DNA of 64,000 nucleotides from Hydrogenophaga sp. BPS33 (lineage in GTDB: Bacteria; Pseudomonadota; Gammaproteobacteria; Burkholderiales; Burkholderiaceae_C), in NCBI RefSeq assembly GCF_009859475.1, contig NZ_CP044549.1, forward strand, positions 310,001 through 374,000, given 5' to 3'. Numbering within the stretch: position 1 is the first letter of the stretch; every line of letters starts with the position of its first letter. The position numbers and the translations under genes are program-made. Below, piece by piece: positions 35,694 through 43,363 of this stretch. The notes under the pieces were generated by a model. The model made no database searches. It was not told where the DNA came from and saw only the letters and a program-made list of their open reading frames with translations.

Positions 35694-36800
35694 ATGCCGC
35701 GCCCGATCCTCGCCACCGTCCATCCCGATGCCCTTCGCCACAACCTGCAACGCGCGCGCGACGCCGCGCCAGACGCCAAGGTGTGGGCGGTGGTCAAGGC
35801 CAACGCCTATGGCCATGGCATCGAGCGCTGCTTCGATGCTTTGCGTGCCGCCGATGGTTTTGCGCTGCTCGATCTGGCCGAAGCCGAACGCCTGCGCGCA
35901 CTCGACTGGCGCGGTCCCATCCATTTGCTCGAAGGCGTGTTCGAGCCGCGCGACCTGGAACTGTGTTCGCGCCTGCACCTGTGGCACACGGTGCATTGCA
36001 CCGAGCAGATCGACTGGCTGGCCGCGCACAAGACCCAGGTGCCGCACCGCGTGTTCCTGAAGCTCAACAGCGGCATGAACCGCCTGGGTTTCAAGTCCGC
36101 GGCATTTCGCAGCGCGTGGGCGCGGCTCAACGCGCTGCCGCAGGTGGAAGAAATCTCGCTCATCACCCACTTCAGCGACGCCGACGGCGCGCGTGGCATT
36201 GCGCACCAGGTGGCCGCCTTCGAAGAGGCCACGGCCGACCTGCAGGGTGAACGCAGCCTTTGCAACAGCGCGGCCCTGCTGCGTTTTGCCGGGCAGGCGC
36301 TGGGGGGCTCGCAAAACCTGGCAGCGGACTGGGTGCGTGAAGGCATCGCACTGTACGGCGGCGCGCCCGACCACCCCGAGAAGCGGGCCGCCGACTGGGG
36401 CCTGCAGCCGGCCATGACCTTGTCCAGCCGCATCATCGGCCTGCAGTCCTTGCAGGCGGGCGACACCGTCGGCTACGGATCGACCTTTACCGCCGACGCC
36501 GAGATGCGTGTGGGCGTCGTGGCCTGCGGCTATGCCGATGGCTACCCGCGCCACGCGCCCACCGGCACGCCGGTGATGGTGGAGGGAATGCGCACGCGCC
36601 TCATCGGCCGCGTGAGCATGGACATGCTCATGGTGGACCTCACCGATCTGCCCGCCTGCGGCATGGGCTCGGAGGTGGTGCTGTGGGGCCGGTCGTCGAG
36701 CGGCGCGGTGCTGCCGATCGACGAGGTGGCCTACGCGGCCGGGACCATCAGCTATGAGCTGATGTGCGCGGTGGCGGCGCGGGTGCCGTTTTCGGCTTGA
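35694..36800 (+). CDS. alr: Alanine racemase
   Basis: This 368-residue PLP enzyme makes D-alanine for peptidoglycan. The PLP lysine is Lys35 in [25 protein letters not shown] and LYGG follow, and the C-terminal domain has the catalytic Tyr region [10 protein letters not shown] and [15 protein letters not shown]. Start at 35694 gives the usual N-terminus ([13 protein letters not shown]). The next 400 bases change composition and lead into a foreign-looking AT-rich block. Confidence 0.95.
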   Translation: MPRPILATVHPDALRHNLQRARDAAPDAKVWAVVKANAYGHGIERCFDALRAADGFALLDLAEAERLRALDWRGPIHLLEGVFEPRDLELCSRLHLWHTVHCTEQIDWLAAHKTQVPHRVFLKLNSGMNRLGFKSAAFRSAWARLNALPQVEEISLITHFSDADGARGIAHQVAAFEEATADLQGERSLCNSAALLRFAGQALGGSQNLAADWVREGIALYGGAPDHPEKRAADWGLQPAMTLSSRIIGLQSLQAGDTVGYGSTFTADAEMRVGVVACGYADGYPRHAPTGTPVMVEGMRTRLIGRVSMDMLMVDLTDLPACGMGSEVVLWGRSSSGAVLPIDEVAYAAGTISYELMCAVAARVPFSA

Positions 36801-37226
36801 CCTGACAGGACCGAGACAACCCTCATCCCCGCCCTCTCCCGCATAGCGGACGAGGGGGCAGGGCATGCACGCCGGCGGGAGAGCGTTGGGGGGAAGGTGC
36901 TTCCCCAGGTTGTCCAATTCACCGGGTGGCCCGGCACATCGTCTACATCGGCTTGCATTCGAAGGCCGCGCCGTCGGCCTCGGAGCGCTTCACGCTCATA
37001 CGCTCGAAATGCAGCAAAAACTGGGACAGATACGGTCTGCACCTGAGTGTTGGATGCTTTTTGTTGCATTAATCCCACACAAGAAGCGAGTTTCCATCAA
37101 AATTTAGTAGGTTTTTATACCCCGTGGAAGTATTGAGCGGTGCGCTTCGCGTTTATCGTGGCGGTTGAACATATGTGAAGGCGGTTGTCCTTGATGGCGG
37201 GGCTGCCCAAGGAGGAGATAGAGGTA
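36801..37226 (+). other. Intergenic junction between alr and the AT-rich block
   Basis: No convincing gene was found in these 426 bases. A perfect nine-base inverted repeat, CTCTCCCGC (36834-36842) and GCGGGAGAG (36875-36883), lies in the CCCTC/GAGGG-type sequence often scattered between genes in this family; it may end alr transcription. From about 37,000 the sequence becomes AT-rich and contains a likely promoter region for the following small gene. GGAGGAGATAGAGG just before 37227 is a strong ribosome site. Confidence 0.5.
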
Positions 37227-37658
37227 ATGAGATTTTTAGGAACATATTCGAGAAATTCATTTCTCCCATTTTTTATTGCAGGAATAGTTGGCGCTTTGGC
37301 CTTTTTTCTGCTTGCGAAAGGCGTAATTGGCGCACCAATTTATGCGGGAATTTTGATGTGCATCATGGCATTGATGATCATTTCTATTTGTCAGATCGTT
37401 TTGCGCATATTTATAAAAGAGGTATTTTTTTTGATCAGGAAAACAAGGTTTGATCAGGTGAGTCAGGATGAGTTGGCGAAAGAACAACCCTCAACAAGAA
37501 TGGCGTTGCTTATACAGGCAGTTGCGATTTCCTGTATGGGATTCGCGTATGGATGGATGGATGTTGCTGGCAGTGTATTTATCTTTCATTTAATCAAGGG
37601 GCCGCGAAGCGGCGACGAGCTTGAAGTAGCAACATTCATTGTGCCCAGAGACATGTGA
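37227..37658 (+). CDS. Small membrane protein, putative immunity or accessory protein
   Basis: This 143-residue protein has three or four predicted helices: residues 11-30 (FLPFFIAGIVGALAFFLLA), 36-58 (the MCIMALMIISICQIVL stretch) and a C-terminal segment at 92-122. A charged cytoplasmic loop (RKTRFDQVSQDELAKEQ) lies between. I recognise no family. GC content is about 40% by hand count of two lines, far below the >60% of surrounding genes. It starts behind a strong GGAGG site and is the first of three closely spaced genes ending in the RTX protein. Its place before an apparent secreted hydrolase suggests immunity, but accessory export roles are possible. Confidence 0.55.
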   Translation: MRFLGTYSRNSFLPFFIAGIVGALAFFLLAKGVIGAPIYAGILMCIMALMIISICQIVLRIFIKEVFFLIRKTRFDQVSQDELAKEQPSTRMALLIQAVAISCMGFAYGWMDVAGSVFIFHLIKGPRSGDELEVATFIVPRDM

Positions 37659-37705
37659 ACATAGCAAAAATCTAAGTTGAAATAGCGATTTGAATTGGAT
37701 CTACC

Positions 37706-38116
37706 GTGAAAAATGTAAATTTATTCTTGATCGCGATTGTATTCTCAATACAGCTCCTGCCATCTGCGCACGCCGGCCCTTTCACGTTCCCGGAACAGGC
37801 TGATCAGCTTGCCAGAGAGGTAATTCGGGTGTTTGTTGAAGAAGGCGTGTGCAAGGATATCAATGAATGTGTCCGGAATGAGATTGTGTATCGTGCGGGT
37901 ACTGATGAACACAGAACCGTACAGATATACAAAATTCACACTATCAGGCCACAGGCAATCAGTCGTGCAATTCAATCTGCGGTGAATGCCTATTACGCAA
38001 ATGGGAGACGCGCTACCGTGGAAGTTGTGGGATATCAGGAGTCAAGGGAAGAGAAGGCCCGCCTATTTTCTAATGTGAAGCCTATTGTTCATGTGATTTT
38101 AAAGGAGGTCAGATAA
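37706..38116 (+). CDS. Small secreted/periplasmic protein, putative immunity protein
   Basis: This 136-residue protein has a clear signal peptide ending SAHA-GP at residue 23. The mature 113 residues have one close cysteine pair (Cys49 and Cys55 in EGVCKDINECV) and an alpha/beta pattern (QADQLAREVIRVFVEE; RRATVEVVGYQES). No known family is recognised. Its TAA stop shares a base with the ATG of the RTX gene (TAATG), so the two are translationally coupled. The AT-rich composition matches the RTX head rather than its body. A periplasmic inhibitor of the RTX N-terminal hydrolase is the simplest reading. Confidence 0.6.
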   Translation: MKNVNLFLIAIVFSIQLLPSAHAGPFTFPEQADQLAREVIRVFVEEGVCKDINECVRNEIVYRAGTDEHRTVQIYKIHTIRPQAISRAIQSAVNAYYANGRRATVEVVGYQESREEKARLFSNVKPIVHVILKEVR

Positions 38117-41100
38117 TGTATAAAGTTGAGATTCGTTCGGGCGTGCTTACGGATAACGCTCGAATTCATGCATGGATTTATATAGAGTACCCAGATGGAA
38201 CCATCGTGGCGCGAGGCTTCTATCCAGCCGAAAAGGGCCTTGAAGGGTTAAATGGTCCGGGGGAGGTTCGAGATGATCTGATTACTCAGCATAATGCCAG
38301 TTCCGGTGTCTTTCTTATAGATCAAGAGGCGTTTAATCGATTGAGCGGTTTTATTGATCGGACTACTGCCAACCCTCCTCCTTATTCGCTGATCTTCGGC
38401 TCGCATTGCACGGTGTGGGCGTTGACCGCTTTGGCCGAGGCCGAGATCATTCCGCATGAGTTGTCACCAGGGATGACACCAAATAACATCTGGACCGATT
38501 TCGTTCAGACGCTGGTATGGAACCCTATTTGGCAGTATGCCGGCTTCAATTTGTGGGACAAGGTCAACCCCACAGTCAACACCCATTTCCGCACTTCCCA
38601 ACAATCCGGTTCCCCGATCATCCTGGACCTGGATGGAGACGGCATCGAGATCAGCCGGTTCAATGGCGGCGCCATTACCTTCGACCACGATGCCAACGGC
38701 ATTCGCACGGGCACGGCCTGGGCTGCTGCCGACGATGGCCTGCTCGTGCTCGACCGCGACGGCAACGGCCGGATCGACTCAGGCCGAGAACTCTTCGGCG
38801 ACAACACCTTGCTGGCCAATGGCAAGCGCGCCGCCGACGGCTATGCCGCGCTGCGCGAACTGGACGGCAATGCCGACGGCGTGTTGGACGGCGGTGACGC
38901 GGCCTTCGCCCGCCTGCGCGTCTGGCGTGACCTGGACCAGGACGGCTTGAGCGACGAAGGCGAACTGTTCTCGCTCGGTGAGATGGGGCTGTCCCAGATC
39001 GGCCTGAACAAGAACGCCTTCACCCAGACCCTGGCCGATGGCACGCGCCTGGACGGCCGGGGCAGCTTCACCATCCAGGGGCAGAGCCGCACCTATACCG
39101 ACGCGTGGTTCGCCGAGAACCCGTTCTACCGGGAGTTCGCAGAAGCCATCGGCATCAGCGAAGACGTGGCAGCGCTGCCTGACATGCAGGGCTCGGGTGC
39201 GGTGCGCGATTTGCGCGAAGCGGCCATGCTCAGCGAGCCGTTGCGCTTGCTGCTGGAACAGTTCAGCGCGGCCAGCACACGAGACGCGCAACGCGCGCTG
39301 ATCGACCCGATCCTGCAGGCGTGGGCGAACACCAGCGATTTCGCGACCGTGACCGAGTGGGAAGCCAGCGGACGCTCGGTGAGCTATGCCCTCAATGGCA
39401 TGGACGCGGTGAACACGGCGTTGTGGAAGCAGCGCATCGCGGTGCTGGAGGCCTTCAATGCGCAGAACTACGTGGCTTTGAGCACCGGGACGACACAGGT
39501 TTCCACCGGCCCCTACAGGCAGGAGTTGCTGGAGCAGAGTTATGCCGCGCTGCATGCCAGTGTGTACGGCGCGCTGGTCATGCAGACCCGGTTGAAGCCC
39601 TATCTGGACAGCATCGAACTCGTCATTGACGAACAAGGTATCCGTCTGGACGCGACGGCGCTGGATGCGCGGTTGAATGCGGCTTATGCGCTGAACGAGG
39701 GCGACACCATCCTGGATCTCGCCCACTTGATCCATGTCGCGCAGGACGTGCTGGAGCAGGCAGGGTATGTTGCCATGGACAAGCTGAAGCTGTGGATGAC
39801 AGCGCTGCCGGCCGGGTCTGCGGTACCGGCCCAAGTCCGGGACATGGGCCTCGGTCTGTTCTTTGGGACAGCTGGCGACGAAATGTTCACGGGAACCTCG
39901 GGCGACGATACGGTGTATGGGGAAGCGGGCCACGACACGATCAATGCCGAGGGTGGCAGCGACGTGGTCTTCGGTGGTGCGGGCAACGACAGCATCAACG
40001 GCGCAGGCGGCAACGACTGGATCGACGGAGGTGACGGGAATGACGCGATCACCGACACCCTTGGCGTGAACACGCTGCGGGGCGGTGCTGGGAACGACGT
40101 TCTTCATGGCCGTGGGATGTTCGAAGGTGGGCAGGGCGACGATGCGCTGAGCGCGAGCGACAGCTGGTCGGCCGACACCTACATCTTCAACCTGGGTGAC
40201 GGGCACGACACCATCACCGAGTGGAGCGTGAACCAATCCATAGGCTATGCCGGGTACGAGGACACCTTGCAGTTCGGCGCTGGCATCACGGCGGCCGACG
40301 TGCAGCTGCGGCGCGTCGGCAACGACATGGTCTTCTGGCTCAACGAGAACGACCAGATCACGGTCAAGGAATGGTTCTCCACGGACATCAACCGGGCGTA
40401 CCGCTTCATCGAGAAGGTAGCGTTTGCCGATGGCACGGTGTGGAACACGGCGCCGCTCATGGCCAAGACGCCGCAGGCCTACCAGGCAGGAGAAATGGGG
40501 GACGTGTTGCGTGGCTGGGATGGCATTGATCTGATCCATGGCAACGGTGGCAACGACACCATCAATGGCGAGGGTGCCAACGACTACCTTGACGGGGGCG
40601 ATGGCAACGACAACATCAACGCCGGTGAAGGCAGCGACGTGGTCTTCGGTGGTGCGGGCAACGACAGCATCAACGGCGCAGGCGGCAACGACTGGATCGA
40701 CGGAGGTGACGGGAATGACGCGATCACCGATACCGCTGGCGCGAACACGCTGCGAGGCGGTGCTGGGAACGACGTTCTTCATGGCCGTGGGGTGTTCGAA
40801 GGAGGCCAGGGCGACGATGCGCTGAGCGCGAGCGACAGCTGGTCGGCCGACACCTACATCTTCAACCTGGGTGACGGGCACGACACCATCACCGAGTGGA
40901 GCGTGAACCAATTCATAGGCTATGCGGGGTACGAGGACACCTTGCAGTTCGGCCCCGGCATCACGGCGGCCGACGTGCAGCTGCGGCGCGTCGGCAACGA
41001 CATGGTCTTCTGGCTCAACGAGAACGACCAGATCACGGTCAAGGAATGGTTCTCCACGGACATCAACCGGGCGTACCGCTTCATCGAGAAGGTAGCGTTT

Positions 41101-43263
41101 GCCGATGGCACGGTGTGGAACACGGCGCCGCTCATGGCCAAGACGCCGCAGGCCTACCAGGCAGGAGAAATGGGGGACGTGTTGCGTGGCTGGGATGGCA
41201 TTGATCTGATCCATGGCAACGGTGGCAACGACACCATCAATGGCGAGGGTGCCAACGACTACCTTGACGGGGGCGATGGCAACGACAACATCAACGCCGG
41301 TGAAGGCAGCGACGTGGTCTTCGGTGGTGCGGGCAACGACAGCATCAACGGCGCAGGCGGCAACGACTGGATCGACGGAGGTGACGGGAATGACGCGATC
41401 ACCGATACCGCTGGCGCGAACACGCTGCGAGGCGGTGCTGGGAACGACGTTCTTCATGGCCGTGGGGTGTTCGAAGGAGGCCAGGGCGACGATGCGCTGA
41501 GCGCGAGCGACAGCTGGTCGGCCGACACCTACATCTTCAACCTGGGTGACGGGCACGACACCATCACCGAGTGGAGCGTGAACCAATTCATAGGCTATGC
41601 GGGGTACGAGGACACCTTGCAGTTCGGCCCCGGCATCACGGCGGCCGACGTGCAGCTGCGGCGCGTCGGCAACGACATGGTGTTCTGGCTCAACGAGAAC
41701 GACCAGATCACGGTCAAGGAATGGTTCTCCACGGACATCAACCGGGCGTACCGCTTCATCGAGCGGGTAGCGTTTGCCGATGGAGCCGTGTGGAACACGG
41801 CACCGCTCATGGCCAGGACGCCGCAGGCCTACCAAGCTGGGGAAGGCGCTGAAGTCCTCAGGGGCTGGGATGGCATTGATCTGATCCATGGCAACGGTGG
41901 CAACGACACCATCAATGGCGAGGGTGCCAACGACTACCTTGACGGGGGTGACGGCAACGACAACATCCATGCCGGTGAAGGCAGCGACGTGGTCTTCGGT
42001 GGTGCGGGCAACGACAGCATCAATGGCGCGGGCGGCAACGACTGGATCGACGGGGGTGACGGGAATGACGCGATCACCGACACCGCTGGCGCGAACACGC
42101 TGCGAGGCGGTGCTGGGAACGACATCCTTCATGGCCGTGGGGTGTTCGAAGGAGGCCAGGGCGACGATGCGCTGAGCGCGAGCGACAGCTGGTCGGCCGA
42201 CACCTACATCTTCAACCTGGGTGACGGGCACGACACCATCACCGAGTGGAGCGTGAACCAATCCATAGGCTATGCGGGGTACGAGGACACCTTGCAGTTC
42301 GGCCCCGGCATCACGGCGGCCGACGTGCAGCTGCGGCGCGTCGGCAACGACATGGTGTTCTGGCTCAACGAGAACGACCAGATCACGGTCAAGGAATGGT
42401 TCTCCACGGACATCAACCGGGCGTACCGCTTCATCGAGAAGGTGGCGTTTGCCGATGGCACGGCGTGGAACACGGCGCCGCTCATGGCCAGGATGCCGCA
42501 GGCCTACCAGGCCGGGGAAGGCGCTGAAGTCATCAGGGGCTGGGATGGCATTGATCTGATCCATGGCAACGGTGGCAACGACACCATCAATGGCGAGGGT
42601 GCCAACGACTACCTTGACGGGGGCGATGGCAACGACAACATCAACGCCGGTGAAGGCAGCGACGTGGTCTTCGGTGGTGCGGGCAACGACAGCATCAACG
42701 GCGCAGGCGGCAACGACTGGATCGACGGAGGTGACGGGAATGACGCGATCACCGACACCGCTGGCGCGAACACGCTGCGAGGCGGTGTTGGCAACGACAC
42801 CCTTCATGGCCGTGGGATGTTCGAAGGTGGTCAAGGAGACGATGCGCTGAGCGCGAGCGACAGCTGGTCGGCCGACACCTACATCTTCAACCTGGGTGAC
42901 GGGCGTGACACCATCACCGAGTGGGGTGTGAACCATTCCATGGGCTATGCCGGGTATGACGACACCCTGCAGTTCGGCCAGGGCATCGCGCATGACCAGC
43001 TATGGTTCAGCAGGGATGGGAACGATCTGGACGTGACGCTGATGGGGTCGAGCGAAGGCGTGGTGATCAAGGACTGGTACGCCAGTCCTTACAGACAGGT
43101 GGAGCAGTTTCAGGCGGCAGACAACCAGGTGCTGCTCGCCAGCCAGATCGACGCGCTGGTGCAAGCCATGGCCGCGTTCTCGCCGCCGCCTCCCGGCCAG
43201 ACCACGCTCACGCCCGCACTGCAAAGCGCACTGGCCCCGGTGATCGCCGCGAACTGGACCTGA
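38116..43263 (+). CDS. RTX protein with N-terminal permuted papain-like domain
   Basis: The protein has 1715 residues. Residues 1-120 resemble permuted NlpC/P60-LRAT-type cysteine hydrolases: His18 in ARIHAWIYIEYPDG, a GFYP segment, and Cys98 in PPPYSLIFGSHCTVWAL. Residues 165-290 have EF-hand-like calcium loops (ILDLDGDGIE; LDRDGNGRID; LDGNADGVLD; DLDQDGLSDEGE), as in FrpC-like proteins. A helical region (290-580) leads into five RTX blocks with GGxGND nonapeptides and HCBP-related segments (DTLQFGPGITAADVQLRR). The C-terminus ends ALAPVIAANWT, suitable as a type I signal. AAGGAGGT precedes the ATG. A HlyB exporter follows 100 bases later. The head is AT-rich and the body GC-rich. Confidence 0.85.
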   Translation: MYKVEIRSGVLTDNARIHAWIYIEYPDGTIVARGFYPAEKGLEGLNGPGEVRDDLITQHNASSGVFLIDQEAFNRLSGFIDRTTANPPPYSLIFGSHCTVWALTALAEAEIIPHELSPGMTPNNIWTDFVQTLVWNPIWQYAGFNLWDKVNPTVNTHFRTSQQSGSPIILDLDGDGIEISRFNGGAITFDHDANGIRTGTAWAAADDGLLVLDRDGNGRIDSGRELFGDNTLLANGKRAADGYAALRELDGNADGVLDGGDAAFARLRVWRDLDQDGLSDEGELFSLGEMGLSQIGLNKNAFTQTLADGTRLDGRGSFTIQGQSRTYTDAWFAENPFYREFAEAIGISEDVAALPDMQGSGAVRDLREAAMLSEPLRLLLEQFSAASTRDAQRALIDPILQAWANTSDFATVTEWEASGRSVSYALNGMDAVNTALWKQRIAVLEAFNAQNYVALSTGTTQVSTGPYRQELLEQSYAALHASVYGALVMQTRLKPYLDSIELVIDEQGIRLDATALDARLNAAYALNEGDTILDLAHLIHVAQDVLEQAGYVAMDKLKLWMTALPAGSAVPAQVRDMGLGLFFGTAGDEMFTGTSGDDTVYGEAGHDTINAEGGSDVVFGGAGNDSINGAGGNDWIDGGDGNDAITDTLGVNTLRGGAGNDVLHGRGMFEGGQGDDALSASDSWSADTYIFNLGDGHDTITEWSVNQSIGYAGYEDTLQFGAGITAADVQLRRVGNDMVFWLNENDQITVKEWFSTDINRAYRFIEKVAFADGTVWNTAPLMAKTPQAYQAGEMGDVLRGWDGIDLIHGNGGNDTINGEGANDYLDGGDGNDNINAGEGSDVVFGGAGNDSINGAGGNDWIDGGDGNDAITDTAGANTLRGGAGNDVLHGRGVFEGGQGDDALSASDSWSADTYIFNLGDGHDTITEWSVNQFIGYAGYEDTLQFGPGITAADVQLRRVGNDMVFWLNENDQITVKEWFSTDINRAYRFIEKVAFADGTVWNTAPLMAKTPQAYQAGEMGDVLRGWDGIDLIHGNGGNDTINGEGANDYLDGGDGNDNINAGEGSDVVFGGAGNDSINGAGGNDWIDGGDGNDAITDTAGANTLRGGAGNDVLHGRGVFEGGQGDDALSASDSWSADTYIFNLGDGHDTITEWSVNQFIGYAGYEDTLQFGPGITAADVQLRRVGNDMVFWLNENDQITVKEWFSTDINRAYRFIERVAFADGAVWNTAPLMARTPQAYQAGEGAEVLRGWDGIDLIHGNGGNDTINGEGANDYLDGGDGNDNIHAGEGSDVVFGGAGNDSINGAGGNDWIDGGDGNDAITDTAGANTLRGGAGNDILHGRGVFEGGQGDDALSASDSWSADTYIFNLGDGHDTITEWSVNQSIGYAGYEDTLQFGPGITAADVQLRRVGNDMVFWLNENDQITVKEWFSTDINRAYRFIEKVAFADGTAWNTAPLMARMPQAYQAGEGAEVIRGWDGIDLIHGNGGNDTINGEGANDYLDGGDGNDNINAGEGSDVVFGGAGNDSINGAGGNDWIDGGDGNDAITDTAGANTLRGGVGNDTLHGRGMFEGGQGDDALSASDSWSADTYIFNLGDGRDTITEWGVNHSMGYAGYDDTLQFGQGIAHDQLWFSRDGNDLDVTLMGSSEGVVIKDWYASPYRQVEQFQAADNQVLLASQIDALVQAMAAFSPPPPGQTTLTPALQSALAPVIAANWT
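39871..43014 (+). repeat. Tandem 675-bp RTX repeats (about five copies)
   Basis: Units of 225 codons start near 40498, 41173, 41848 and 42523, with a first diverged or partial unit from about 39871 and a truncated last one. Each has an RTX nonapeptide block followed by an HCBP-related segment (SWSADTYIFNLGDGHDTITEW onward). Bases 40282-41006 match the sequence 675 bp downstream without a mismatch by eye (725 bases, longer than a unit), showing recent tandem duplication. Later copies differ at scattered sites. Confidence 0.9.
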
Positions 43264-43363
43264 CACTTCGCCTCCTCGCGAAAAGCTAGCCCCCGAACCC
43301 TTGATGGGCGCGTGGGGCCGGCAGAGCGCGCAACCGCTGCTTCAAGAACAAACGACAAAAGCC

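Noticed and set aside
36752..37078. A 108-codon minus-strand frame across the end of alr
   Set aside because: It overlaps alr, lacks a ribosome site and shows no recognisable domain; likely chance.
37227..38116. The two AT-rich small genes as phage or transposon remnants
   Set aside because: Both have good ribosome sites, a clear signal peptide or membrane helices, and tight coupling to the RTX gene; no integrase or transposase motif is nearby.
38779..42993. A 1404-codon minus-strand frame opposite the RTX repeats
   Set aside because: It mirrors the 675-bp repeat, has no start signal or known domains, and the plus strand has classical RTX motifs.
39871..43014. Regular repeats considered as a CRISPR or satellite array
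   Set aside because: Units are 675 bases, in frame, and encode RTX calcium-binding protein repeats.
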